Source of the DNA: Dryocosmus kuriphilus
Lineage: Eukaryota > Arthropoda > Insecta > Hymenoptera > Cynipidae
Assembly: GCA_038277395.1 (NCBI GenBank)
Contig: CM076190.1
Coordinates: forward strand, 247,051,256-247,115,255
DNA length: 64,000 nucleotides
Direction: 5' to 3'
Part shown: positions 24,702-35,537 of the stretch, piece by piece
Position numbering within the stretch: the first letter of the stretch is position 1
Layout: each line of letters opens with the position of its first letter
Program-made: the position numbers and the translations under genes
The notes under the pieces: generated by a model
The model's input: only the letters and a program-made list of their open reading frames with translations
Told to the model about the DNA's origin: nothing
Databases searched by the model: none

Positions 24702-24960
24702 ATCGAAGGAAAATTAGTGTTGCGTGACTTGGAAGAGCTTGAATAGTAATGGTAAGAGGAAACGGAAGCACTGGAAGGTCTCGCGCTCTTGTTAGATTGG
24801 ATAATAGATAGTAAGATAGTATGTAAGAATTTGTACTTAATGACGCGATAATAGGTTAAGATAAGCATAAGGCAGAGTGGTTAAGTGAAATAATTGTAAA
24901 GGATGTAAAGGGAACGGAGCCCTCAAACCCGTAAGGGAGAGTAATAAACGAATCACAATC
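24702..24960 (+). mobile_element. 3' fragment of non-LTR family A with 15-bp TSD
   Basis: A 259-bp insertion flanked by ACATCAATAAAATTT at 24687-24701 and 24961-24975. It shares GAGGAAACGGAAGC and CTCAAACCCGTAAGGGAGAG with the 3' end of the element at 13986-15942. It is a 5'-truncated copy on the opposite strand. Part of it resembles a pol III A box (AGAGTGGTTAAG), which I do not take as a tRNA. Confidence 0.8.
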
Positions 24961-25019
24961 ACATCAATAAAATTTTTCCTTATTAATTAATATAATTATT
25001 AAATATAATTATGTTACTA

Positions 25020-25350
25020 TTATTGTATATTTTATTTGTAGACTTTACAACCTTATCTGTAGAATTTACTAATAATATTTGTAGAATTAACAGATTTAAT
25101 GTAAGCAATATACAAATTACATCTACAGAACTTACATATTTTGTTTTAAATTTTACAGATTTATATCTGTAGAATTTACAGATTTTGTCTGTAGAACTTA
25201 CAGATTGTATCTTTAGAATTTACAGATTTTATCTGTAAATTCAAAGAATTTGAGTAGCAAAATTTTTTTGTAGAATCTAGATAAATAACCTTTTGTCCCT
25301 ATTCCAGCCGATTAGATCTGTAGATTCTACACATTTTTTTTTAGAATCTG
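25020..25350. repeat. Tandem repeat with palindromic TCTGTAGAATTTACAGA core
   Basis: About ten copies, 25-35 bp apart, of TCTGTAGAATTTACAGATTT and variants. The core is a near-perfect palindrome, so each unit can form a small hairpin. The array ends at TTTTTTTCTCCGCG (25358-25371), which resembles the TIR found at 26807 and 30703. Confidence 0.75.
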
Positions 25351-25654
25351 CAGATTTTTTTCTCCGCGTATTTAATGTGCTAGTTCATCAGCTAAGAGAA
25401 GGAAACTATATTATCCACACGAAACATACATTACCGACCATGGGTATAAATTTGGTGACAGTACCGCAGTTATTACAGTGTTCCACTATACCAGTTAGCT
25501 GTCTCCGTGAATTCTAGTACTCTTTTTCCCATTTACCGCAACTATGTGGTATATAATATCTTTGCTAAAAATGTAATCACTCCTCTCCCCTCCCAATATA
25601 ACATTTTCAATGTTTAAAATAAAGGCCAAGGATTGGTGCTCCACAATGTTTGTC

Positions 25655-25860
25655 TGTAATTTTAAGCCTTCCTTTTTCGCTTACGAAGGTTGTGAAATCG
25701 AAAGAAAGGCCAAAACCCGTGTTGCATGTGCAAAAATGTATGCAATTAATAAATTCTAAATACCGCCTCATTTCTTGGAAATAGCCCGAAATATTATCGA
25801 ATGTTATTCTGCCATTTCAAGCCCTTCTTTTTCGCTTACGAATGTTGTGAAATAAACACA
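25655..25860. repeat. 158-bp duplicated segment
   Basis: CTTTTTCGCTTACGAAGGTT with flanking sequence at 25668 recurs as CTTTTTCGCTTACGAATGTT near 25826, in a direct repeat about 158 bp apart. No gene seen. Confidence 0.6.
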
Positions 25861-25917
25861 AAAAGCTAAGTTCAGCGTGTCATGTGTGGAATTTGGGAAG
25901 GTAAAGAAAAAGCGTAT

Positions 25918-26042
25918 GTTCCAAAAAACGTTTGCCTCGAAAAACGTTCGCCCCAAAAAACGATCGCCCCAAAAAGCTTTTGGCCCAGAAAACGTTCACC
26001 TCGAAAAACCTTCGCTCCAAAAATCATTCGCCCCTTCCAAGT
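25918..26042. repeat. 16-18-bp minisatellite
   Basis: Seven imperfect copies of CGCCCCAAAAAACGTT-like units (TCGCTCCAAAAATCATT at the end). All three overlapping frames stay open and give Lys/Pro-rich peptides; I regard them as repeat by-products. Confidence 0.75.
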
Positions 26043-26214
26043 CCTTAGCGGCTCCTTATATGGAAAAATACTCACGCGTGGGTCTACTCGAATGTAAAAA
26101 TCAAAATACTTTGAAGGTATACCCGCACTTGCATTCCAAATTTTCTAGAATTGCTATTAAGGAAAATGTGCCAATAATAGAACATAGTAATATCCCCACT
26201 GTTTCAATATAAGA

Positions 26215-26345
26215 ACACGTTCTTTTAATGGAACTTGTTCTTTTTTTTAAAGATCATGCGCTTTTGAACAATTGAAATAATTAAAAGAATATTTCAAACA
26301 ACATGTTCTTTCAAAGAAAAGAACATGTCCTTTTGCACGTTTTTT
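26215..26345. repeat. GAACATG/GTTCTTT-rich quasi-palindrome
   Basis: Repeated GAACACGTTCTTTTAATGG, ACATGTTCTTTC and AAAAGAACATGTCC motifs in both directions. No coding capacity seen. Nothing further is recognised from here to 26800. Confidence 0.5.
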
Positions 26346-28944
26346 TTATTGTACTGTCCCAATTAAGGGATATAAGAATACCATATTATTTTTATGTTTC
26401 TTTACTGGGAGCTATCACTATATTCTGCTATTGGGACAGTTACATTAAACTAGAACAGTTGCGAATTTAAGAATTCTGTTTTCATAATACTCATTAAATT
26501 ACATTCATGAAAATTTCAATTGCCGCTAAACCATATCTTTCACAACTTTTATGTCTCTATTTCTTTTTTACAAAAGTTCCGGAATTACAAATAAAATGCT
26601 ATTTCTTGAAATAAAATGTTTAAAGAGTGATGCTACTTATGACGTTCGTTATTCTCAATTTCCATTGCATATATGTGCAATCACCATTAAATATTGTGCT
26701 TTCAAGTCTCTGAAAAGTGAAAACTAGTTGCATTGAGAAATGAACAAATATGTGCTAACTTACACTTCGAACTTGCGGTAAGAAATAGTCATTTGCGTAA
26801 CGAGTACACGGAGAAAAATGGATGGTCAGCCTGAACATCTAGAACATGATCTAGAGTGTCAGACTGACCATACTTCAGTTTTAGCTATCGGACAGCTCCC
26901 TAGATGGTGTGGCGTACCATCCGCTGTTACGAGCCGCGCATCGCTCGTACGCGACGATGTTCATTGGTTGGGTTTATTTGGTGTAAATCCTAAAAAGGAA
27001 CCGGGAAACTTAAAAATGAAGAGAAAATGAATTAAACACGAATGATTATGTTAAAATATTGAAGTTTAATCAATCAGAACTTCCTCTAACACCGAGTCTG
27101 GATTCACAAGACAAATCTAAGTCGCGAATTCTCCGATATACAAAAAAATGGTACAAATCCAACGAAGGAACTTGTAAATCGTTCGAGAGCAGACTGCCCT
27201 CCTCCTCCTTTCACTTTTTCTTCCTCGCTCCCTTGACAGTCTCACCCCCAAGCATCCACCACTCTCCAGCTTACAGGCCCCATAAGGGAGAGCCTAGAAA
27301 CCGAAGATAACGACCGGGAAAAAACCATCGTATGGACCCGAACATTTCCCACTGTAAAGAGAAACCTTGTCTATCCATTAGGCGTAAACCCATAAAGTGC
27401 CCAGCTAAAAGTATGTTCTAAAATTCTAAATAATCTAAATCCTAGCATCCAGACTCAGCTATTTCCTCATTCCTTAATTCTAGTGTACATAGAAAATTCC
27501 AAGGGCTTACAAGAAATCTTATAACTAAACTTACAACGTCGAATCTTCAGCTGGAGAAATTGAACACTCGTAGACAATATTATTCGATTTTATTATCTAT
27601 AACATATAACTAGGACTATTTCTTAAGGTGGTATATACGCCCTTTCCCCAAGGTCTTTCTTTTCGCTACTTATAAGTTTGCTTCCTAAAGAATTCTAAGG
27701 GCTAAATATTTTATATATTTTATTCAGAGGTTCCCGCAATTTATTGAAGATGTTCGATTCGATTAGTCGAATACGAGCGAAAAGCAAAGCGATAGTCGCT
27801 CGTAACACCGCTGTAACAATCTGGGAATGATTGTTTACGCATCTAATTGCCGGTAGAAGCGGCACCTCCTGGGATGATATATGGCGCGAATATTTTGAAT
27901 CATAAAGGGATAAAAGGAGTTCCATGAAAAGAATTTAAATAATAATTATTGAATAAGTGGAGAATCTTTGATTATTTTAGATACATTTTCTTAAATAAAA
28001 TGAGCGAGACTTGGTATGTTATGAAAAAGCGAACTGACTTAGTAGAATAAGAAACTTACCAATTAACTTTTATGGGATGCACGTGTTAGAATGAATAAAT
28101 GATTGTATCGGGTTGTTTTCAGCTCAGGTGGAATGCGGATATGGGTAAGGGTAATTGAGTGTGATTGAATATAGAAAGGGTTAGCTGAGTTAGAGTTAAA
28201 AGAAACAAAGCATAGATGTTTAAGCTATCAGATTTAACTAGATCTCGCTGGATTTATAATGTGAAACGGAAACTATTAAAGTAACGGCAATTTTATCTTA
28301 TGAATTATTTGACGTTTTTAATATTGAAGCGTGAAATTGAATTCGTGCCTAAAGTGGAGAAAACAAGTTTATGTGCATTATTCAGGGAAGAAAATAGGTC
28401 GGCTTATCGTCACCGATTGACGTAAGCCTTAGATCATATTCGAATAAATGTGGAGTGAAATTTCGAGGTTTGATTGGTGAGTGAGTGATTAAAAGCAAGA
28501 GTAGGGTAGCGCGAACTCTCCGTGGATCGCTACGCGATCCAGGAGCTCGCGAGAGACTTCGATTTTTTAAATCAGATTTTGACGAACTCGCGACGCGGAA
28601 TCTGTGCCCGTTCACTCCTCTAGTAATAGTCACCAAGTTTGGACTTAGAAGATTTTTCAGAACAAGAATACACTACCTTCAAGAGTTACCTTATAGTTGT
28701 TTTTTTTTAACTACCCTAACCTCTCTCAACTAGATTCCTAAATCTTTTTCAAAGTAGTCTTATATTCAGCTGAATTGAATTCGAAATCAACATCGGACCA
28801 TCAACGTTGGATTCGCCAGTAATCAGACGAGGAGATTCATTTCTTGAGTGGAGAAGACCCCACGGATCAGCGCCAAATAACTCCTTACGCAATTTGAAAT
28901 TGCTGTATTTTCCCGTGAAAATACAAACCGGCCGTAACACCGCG

Positions 28945-29065
28945 GAGTGTCAAAATTTGATGTTCTGGAGTGTCAAAATTTGAAAGTTAGGTTCATTATC
29001 TCAGAGTGTCAAGTTTACGGTCCTGGGAGTGTGAACTCGATTATCTTAGAGTGTCAACTTCAAAA
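28945..29065. repeat. GAGTGTC repeat cluster, internal
   Basis: Four copies of GAGTGTCAAAATTTGA-like units, 25-40 bp apart, related to the terminal region of the surrounding element. Confidence 0.6.
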
Positions 29066-29870
29066 TCCAAGAATATTAAAGTCGAATATAGAAAATGGTT
29101 AAAGTTATTATGTTCATATACTCAAAATGATTATCTCTGTTAGTCAAATTAAGTATAGCTAATAATCAAAACGACTATATTTTTTAATCGAATCATCTAT
29201 CTCGAGTAGTCATTTTTTTTTTTTTTTTAATTATTAAAAGATTAATTTGACCACGTACCAGAAACATCACGTGAGGTGGGTATATTTCCAGTTATATATA
29301 TCTTGTGTTATTAAAAACCTATGCTATTTTTTAAATAAAACATAATATGTAACTGGAAATACCGACATTACGTGACGTTTCTGGTACCTATGTTGCTAAA
29401 TTAATTAAGTTTTTAAAAATATGGGAAATATTAATTAATGGATTAAATAAGTGAACTGAAACATTTTAATGCATAATATGTATGTTTTATTTTTATACAC
29501 AACTAATAGCAGTAACAGAGGCTAACATATCTTTTCAATAAAGTTGGACAAAATTAAACGAAACGACAAAAATTTCATACATTTAACTTAAATAAATATG
29601 TTATACGTAATTTAATTATTCTTGCGCTGGTTCATTTAAAAACACTGAATATTATATATTATTAGATAAAAATTTTATTCACAATAGAAGTAAATAATTC
29701 CTACGAAATAACAAATTTTTACAAAAGTTACAGGGAATTTTTCATTCCTCTCGCACGTTCAAACACCAAAAAAAATCAGCCAAATTTTCCTCATTTTTTA
29801 AAAATATTTCAGCCATAAAAAAAAGTTAATTTGAAGTCACAAACAGTTTAATTCAACCAAAAAATTTTAC

Positions 29871-30143
29871 CTAAGAATATCTCGATGATCTGTTGGCTGC
29901 ATTGCCAACTCTTCGTGAGCTCTATACATAACTATATCCTGACGATGCCTTTCCTGTAAAACAACGTTGAAGGACAATGAACCAAATTATAGATTAAATA
30001 ACTTTTAAAATAATTGCAAGTGATGAGTAAAATAAACATAGTAATACAACTTTAAAAATTGTATTATTCTAATCCTAACCTCAAAACTGCCAGTCTCGAT
30101 AGGTCTCGAGAATTCTACATTAGTTAAAATAGATACTTACCAT
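29871..30143 (-). CDS. Start of a possible two-exon gene carried by the TIR element
   Basis: A strong donor GAATG/GTAAGTATC puts an ATG (30143-30141) at the very end of a first exon. The next acceptor TTTTACAG/GAAAGG at 29954 opens an 83-nt exon (29953-29871) that is in frame with that ATG, encodes ERHRQDIVMYRAHEELAMQP and ends at TTAG/GTAAAA. I see no convincing following exon and do not recognise the peptide. A GC-rich stretch with CpGs (30230-30310) lies upstream and could be the 5'UTR or promoter. It may be a host exon pair captured by the element, or chance. Confidence 0.35.
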
Positions 30144-30329
30144 TCACAAGCACAGCAAATCACGGGAAATCACAGTAAATCATAGAGCTAGTTTTAAGTA
30201 ACACACTTCGCAAAACGCAAACTTAAAATAACACAGATACCTATACCCGAGATAACCGCCTCGGCCGCGTCCGTTACTCAGTTATGAAGTTTAGCGGGAT
30301 TAGATCTTTAAATCGGCGTGCGCATTATT

Positions 30330-30560
30330 TGACCATCTCACAGTGTCGATCTGATTATTTTTGATAGTGAGTTTGGCTCTCTCGAATAGTAAACATGACT
30401 GAAAACAAGATATATAACTTAACCATCCCAGAATTTCGATTCGATCATCCCTGATAGTAAGTTTGACACTCTCGGACGGTCAAAAGAAGTGAAAACAGGA
30501 TATTTAGCATGGCCATACTAGAGTGTCGATTAGATAATCCCTGACAGTAAGGCTGATTAT
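30330..30560. repeat. ~97-bp subterminal repeat, 2-3 copies
   Basis: ACCATCTCACAGTGTCGATC, CCATCCCAGAATTTCGATTC and CCATACTAGAGTGTCGATTA start successive units that continue with GATTATCCCTGATAGTAAG. They lie just inside the right TIR of the 26807-30703 element. Confidence 0.65.
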
Positions 30561-30854
30561 CTGCGGGTTGTTAAGTTGAAGATAAAATGAGAGTCCCTTT
30601 GACTATGGAGAAGAAATTATGGATTGTACATGATACTGTCTGAATGTCAAACTGACCATTTAAATTTTGACACTCAAAGTTTGACTATCTATTTTTCTCC
30701 GTGTAGGGAAAACGGCTGATTTCCACGCAGGGTCAGTTTGATGCGTTGGGAAAGATTAATTATTGACAGTTTTTGAAACTTCGTAAACCTTCTAATTATC
30801 ATTCGTGTAATTTTCGAATAAAGCCTTTTGATTTTATATTTTCTTTTATTATTT

Positions 30855-31318
30855 AGCCAGAATATTAGAATTTTAGAAATCGAAATTCACACCGCTTTTG
30901 GTGTTGCTTCAAATTTCGATACCTCAAATTTTGTGGACAAAATTGCATGTCTGAACTCGATTAAGTACGAAATTATGATAACGATTTCTCAAATTCATTC
31001 TGACAAAGTGTCTCTGTAGATTTATAATTTTAATCAATAGAAGTCATAATTTCGTAATTAATCGAGCCCGGACGTGCAATTTTGTCCACAAAATAAATGT
31101 TTGAAATTTTCTTTTGTATTTAAATCAACTTATTTGAGTTGTTTGCAAAATTTGACAATCCAAACAAAATTAATCATTCAATAAGGACTTCTTGTTATTA
31201 AAACTATTAATCCACAAATAGTTTAACTGTAATACACAAAATTCGAGGTATCGAAATTTGAAGCAGCACCGAAAGCGCTGTAAATTTCGGTTTCTAAAAT
31301 TCTAATATCCTGGCTAAA
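30855..31318. mobile_element. Foldback element with ~90-bp inverted arms
   Basis: 30855-30940 (from TTAGCCAGAATATTAGAATT) is the inverse of 31233-31318 (ending CTAATATCCTGGCTAA). Inner arms around 30930-30980 and 31045-31100 are inverted too. Part of its right side (31188-31260) also occurs at 35592-35660. Non-coding, MITE-like. Confidence 0.7.
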
Positions 31319-31349
31319 TGCAAAAATGCAAAATGTAAATGTAAATGTA

Positions 31350-31516
31350 AATGCAAAAATTTGATTTTTCAGCGGTAGAAGTTAAAAAAAACATTTTGAA
31401 GCATGCGCCTGGGATGAGGCAGCCGGGCGGACAGCAGTACATGGCAGACTGCCCTATCCCAGGCGCATGTTTAAAAATGTGTTTAACTTCTACTGATGGA
31501 AAACCAAATTTTTGCA
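31350..31516. repeat. Long hairpin, ~65-bp arms
   Basis: The left arm starts GCAAAAATTTGATTTTTCAG and contains CATGCGCCTGGGAT; the right arm contains ATCCCAGGCGCATG and ends CCAAATTTTTGC. The loop is about 30 nt. It could be a small MITE; a transcript would fold into an imperfect long hairpin. Confidence 0.75.
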
Positions 31517-31662
31517 TTTACATGATCGTTTTCTAACGTCAATTTTGACGTAGAATAATAACTAAAACAATTTTCATATTTATTTTGTCATTTTTAGTAA
31601 TTATATTGCGATATTACTTTAAGGTTACTTTCGGGTTACTTTGGGGTCACGCTGCAGCGGCT

Positions 31663-31701
31663 CACAGTGGGAAAAAAAAGCACTTTTTTGGGACAAAAAT
31701 C
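31663..31701 (+). promoter_or_regulatory. Transib left terminal signal (RSS-like: heptamer-23-nonamer)
   Basis: CACAGTG, then a 23-bp spacer (31670-31692), then ACAAAAATC (31693-31701). The heptamer equals the V(D)J recombination signal consensus and the nonamer differs from ACAAAAACC at one base. This layout is known for Transib ends and is the transposase binding and cleavage site. Confidence 0.85.
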
Positions 31702-32227
31702 AGCCTAGTCCTCAAATCTCAACGGATCAGAACGTTTTTTTTTTAAATGCTCGTGAAAGATCGCGGTTTAACGTATTGGTGCTCTTTTTTTAATTTTGTT
31801 ATTTACTAATATGTTATTTAACTTACAATTTGCGATTGATTATATTTGCTATGTTTATTTAGCCCCATTCATTGATATTGCTGCAAAAAGGTATAGAATT
31901 AGTAAATTTACTGCCTGCATTTTGCTAGTTGTTATAAACAAATTGATCCATATAACTGTTAAGTGCTTCATTTTTTGAATTTGATAGTATTATTTTCATA
32001 GACTTTGTTATAAAGATATAAAACATCAATTTTTTTATTAAGAACAAGCACCAAGCAACAATTGTAGTTAATAATTTAAACAATTTTTTTATAAACAAAT
32101 TCACCTATTCGGCAAATCTGTCTGTGAAAAATTTTTTTTTTTGTGGTATCATTTATTTTCATGTAAAGAACGAGAATCGTACACATTAGAGTTTGAATAA
32201 ACAATTATGAAATTATTAATTATTAAA
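31663..32227 (+). repeat. Transib left long inverted repeat
   Basis: About 565 bp, matching the reverse complement of 34943-35537 with many small differences. Shared blocks include GCACTTTTTTGGGACAAAAA, GAATGGGGCTAAATA (inverse) and TTTCATAATTGTTTAT (inverse). Confidence 0.85.
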
Positions 32228-32642
32228 CAGTTTTTTTAATCAGTTATTATTATATATATCATATATCATCTATACAAACAAATTCATATATTTTTGTGTT
32301 ACTGCAGTTATTTCTCTGTCACTGCCATTTGTTTCCCTTCTGCATCTTTGAAGAACAAATGAATAAACGTGGAACTGACTGTACTTTGTTTTCTTTTGAA
32401 TGGTTTTGTGATTTATTTCCATTTCGGTGATACTAGAGGTTCTACATTGAGCAAATCGTATTCTATTTTGGTCACATATCTTTAATAATTGTCGGTTTAC
32501 CCATAACATGGAGCATAAAGTCAAAAATTTATTATTATGTGAGATAATTTGGAATGATGGTGAAGTACACGGAAGAAAAAGCAAATTAGAAATAATCATA
32601 GACAGCATAAAATCTTAAAACTCCTTCCCTGATGTCCAGAAA

Positions 32643-34632
32643 ATGGAAATAAAACGCAAATTGATCAACAGCTTTTTGCCGCAGTTTAATAGAAAATGGT
32701 CAAAGGTTTGTAGGAAAAAAAGTATTTTTATGAAGAAAAATATTGAATTTTTACAAAGTGAATTTAGAGTAGTATTCAATCAGGCCCAAGAAATTACCGC
32801 ACAAACTAAAGATAGTTCCGGTGATTCTTCATTTATTTCATCAATTTTACCTAATGTTTTTAAAAAAGGTCGTCCACGTTTAAGTTTTGAAGAAGGATCT
32901 GAAAAGACGAAACGCAGAGGAGTTAATGAAATTGCTCTGAATCACAAAGGAGAAGAGTTATTAAGAGCACTAAAATTGGTTAATCATGTACATGTTTGCA
33001 ATTCATCAACGGATGAAACAAGAATTGAGAACGAAGTCAGTAGTAAAGACAGATTATTGGCTATGTACATGGATCTAGGTCTAATGAAGAGGAAGTATGA
33101 GAAGATGAGGCTCCATAGTTCATATCTACATGGTAGTAAGCTGTACCCTTCTTACACCAAAATTCAAATGGCAAAAAATGATTGTTATCCGGAACATATC
33201 GAATTATCGGAAACAGGAGCAAGTGTGAATTTCATTTCTCTATTGGCAAAGACGACTAAAAGGATACTCATGGATTTTGAGGAAGACGAACTTGATAAAT
33301 TACAGGGTCAAAAGTTTCTACTGATTGGGAAATGGGGGATGGATGGAGCTTCTGCACAACAAATGACTAGACAAAAGTGGTCCACCAAGGTGAGTCTTCC
33401 TACACTTTCTGATTCGGGTCATAATAACGATACTGAAATTGAGTTGAATGATGATGATGACGATGGCGATGATGATAATGATGATGGTGAAAGTGGAGAT
33501 GAGAATAATCAGAGAGATGTGTTTCATGATAATGAAAAACAGTTTTGTGATAAGGCTGTGTTTTTCATTTCCATGGTTCCACTACTGTTAGCCACTGAAG
33601 ATTCTGTCATCTGGCAAAAAGAAACCCCATCCTCAGTTAATTTTTGTCGGCCCATAATGTTTCAATTTACTAAAGAGACTGATGCAGAGATAAAAAATGC
33701 GTATGAATATTATACAAACCTATTACGGAAAGTGGGGACTTTCCTTCTTCAAATTGACAATCGGTCGTTTGAGTTGAGTTTTGATTTCAAGTGTACCATG
33801 ACAGATGGAAAAGTGTGTAACGTACTTACAGAACAAAAACAACTTGCTGCAATATTTGTCGAGTCGGTCCAAAATATATTAGTGATTTGAAACATGTTTT
33901 GAATCGTCCATATAACAAAGAGTTTTACAAATTTGAATTGTCCACATTACATGCTTGGATTCGCTTTTTAGAATATCTGTTACATGTTGCATATAATATG
34001 GATTTTAAAAAGAGTAGTGCAGGAAAACCTGAAGAGAAGCAACTGAAGAAATCTAGAAAAAAAAGATTTAAAAATTTTTGAAATCAGAATTGTCATTACC
34101 AGTGGACGTGGTAAAGAAAGGGAGTGGAACAACAAACAAATACGGGCAAGGGTGCCCGATGTTTCTTTGCGCAGCTGAAGTTTTGGCGAAAATTACTGGT
34201 CTGGATGCGAATCTTATGGAAAGATGTCATGACATTCGGCAAGTCCTATCATGCGGTAAAATTATTGATACTCAAACGTTCAAAACATATACCTTAGATA
34301 CGGCAAAGCTTTGCTTGAATATGTATCCTTGGTACAAACTGCCACCAACTGTGCATAAGGTTTTCATACATGGAAGTGAGATCATCAAATCCTTCAAATT
34401 ACCGATTGGATGGTTCTCAGAAGAAGCTCAAGAGAAGAGCAATAAAGTTTTCAGGAAGGTCCGTTTAGAAAACAGCAGAATGTCCAACAGAATATCAACG
34501 AATGCTGATATTATTTACTACCTTATGCTTTCATTGGATCCGCGAATCTCTTTCTTGAGAATTAAAGAAATGAAAAAAAATAAAAGATCTATCAGAAGAT
34601 GCGAAAAATCTGCTCTTGAAATACTAAGTTAA
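32643..34632 (+). pseudogene. Transib transposase (RAG1-core relative), two frameshifts
   Basis: Frame 1 (32643-33890) has a basic N-terminus, a KGRPRLSF segment, a CYPEHIELSETGASVNF block typical of Transib, first catalytic D in GKWGMDGAS (residue 234), an Asp-rich insert (about 268-290) and second D in TMTDGKVCN (residue 388). It shifts near 33840-33853, just before a CNIC zinc-type motif; frame 2 (to 34081) has LSTLHAWIRFLEYLLHVAY. A second shift in a T-run (34075-34080) leads to frame 3, ending 34632, with YPWYKLPPTVHKVFIHGS and GWFSEEAQEKSNKVFRKVR, the equivalent of the RAG1 catalytic Glu region. All key acids survive, so the copy is recently broken or has two sequence errors. The protein would cut at the heptamers and insert the element with 5-bp duplications. 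Confidence 0.88.
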
Positions 34633-34706
34633 TTTTTCTGTAAAAATGATAATTGTTATAATAATATTAACAATAATAATAAATGTTAAAAAATGTTTAA
34701 TTACAA

Positions 34707-34798
34707 AGTGAGAGGCAAGTGGACTCACTCAAATCAAGCACCCCAAAGGGAAGAGAGCCCTCTTACGTCCACGTCCTTATTCCTGGGTGAAGCTAAAG
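34707..34798 (+). repeat. Hairpin module, copy 2 (3' of Transib transposase)
   Basis: AGTGAG (34707-34712) pairs with CTCACT (34724-34729) round AGGCAAGTGGA, followed by ATCAAGCACCCCAAAGGGAA and TTCCTGGGTGAAGCTAAA. It corresponds to 840-930 at roughly three quarters of positions. It lies about 75 bp after the transposase stop, before the right inverted repeat. Confidence 0.6.
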
Positions 34799-34942
34799 AT
34801 AGGATAGTGTAAATATTCATAAATTTTGAAGTTAAATCTTGATTTATGAAAAACTGTGACAGACTCAGCGACCCCAAAAACATAAGATAAGACTAGTCCT
34901 AATCAATTGTCCAGCCAAAAATATTTTGTGGCCCTGTGTAAT

Positions 34943-35537
34943 TAATAATAATTAATAATTTCATAATTGTTTATACAAACTCTAATGTGTACCATTCTTG
35001 TTCTTTATATGAAAATAAACGACTCCACAAAAAAGAAAAAATATTCACACACAGATTTGTCGAATAGGTGAATTTGTTTATCAAAATTGTTTAAATTAAT
35101 GACTATAATTGTTGCTTGGTACTTTGTCTTAAAAAGAATTGATGTTTTACATCTTTATAAGAAAATCTATGAAAATAATACAATCAAATTCAAAAAATGA
35201 AGCAATTAACAGTTATATGGATAAATTTGTTTATAACAATTAGTAAAATGCAGGATATTCATCTGCAAGTTACATTTTTATTTAAGAGCAGTAAATTTAC
35301 GAATTCTATACCTTTTTGCAGCAATATCAATGAATGGGGCTAAATAAAAATAGCAAATATAACCAAGTGCAATTTCTAAGTTAAATAACATATTATTAAA
35401 TAACAAATTTAAAGAAAGAGCACCAACACATTAAAGCACGATCTTTCACGAGTATTTAAAAAAAAAAAAAGTGATCCGTTGGGATTTGAGGAGTAGGCTG
35501 ATTTTTGTCCCAAAAAAGTGCTTTTTTTTGCACTGTG
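34943..35537 (-). repeat. Transib right long inverted repeat
   Basis: Inverse partner of 31663-32227, about 595 bp; small indels between the arms point to independent decay after insertion. Confidence 0.85.
35500..35537 (-). promoter_or_regulatory. Transib right terminal signal (RSS-like: heptamer-22-nonamer)
   Basis: Read inward on the minus strand: CACAGTG (35537-35531), a 22-bp spacer (35530-35509), ACAAAAATC (35508-35500). It is one base shorter in the spacer than the left end. Confidence 0.85.

Larger units (their letters stand above)
26807..30703. mobile_element. 3.9-kb TIR element flanked by TA, with subterminal repeats
   Basis: The left end CACGGAGAAAAATGGATGG (26807-) matches the reverse complement of the right end (CACGGAGAAAAATAGATAG, ending at 30703), and TA lies outside both ends (26805-26806, 30704-30705). 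Subterminal motifs GAGTGTC and TGGTCAG/CTGACCAT recur at 26870, 28945-29065, 30330-30560 and 30640. No transposase is visible, so it would be non-autonomous. It contains exon-like sequence (29871-30143) and GC-rich unassigned stretches (27190-27360, 28490-28930). Confidence 0.6.
31663..35537 (+). mobile_element. Transib DNA transposon, nearly complete, with long TIRs
   Basis: Both ends begin with the heptamer CACAGTG (31663-31669; inverted at 35531-35537) and are flanked by the direct repeat GCGGCT (31657-31662, 35538-35543), which contains the 5-bp GC-rich target duplication typical of Transib and RAG transposition. The inverted repeats are unusually long, 31663-32227 and 34943-35537. Between them lies a RAG1-like transposase (32643-34632) with two frameshifts and a hairpin module (34707-34798). 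Length 3875 bp. Confidence 0.9.

Noticed and set aside
24860..24900. tRNA-like AGAGTGGTTAAG block
   Set aside because: Part of the 3' end of a non-LTR element; no cloverleaf can be formed.
26818..27310. Two plus-strand frames near the left end of the TIR element
   Set aside because: The first begins inside the terminal repeat itself; neither shows a domain, splice junction or conserved composition.
32270..32608. 112-codon minus-strand frame inside the Transib element
   Set aside because: Overlaps the inner edge of the left inverted repeat and the transposase leader, with no recognisable protein and no splice support.
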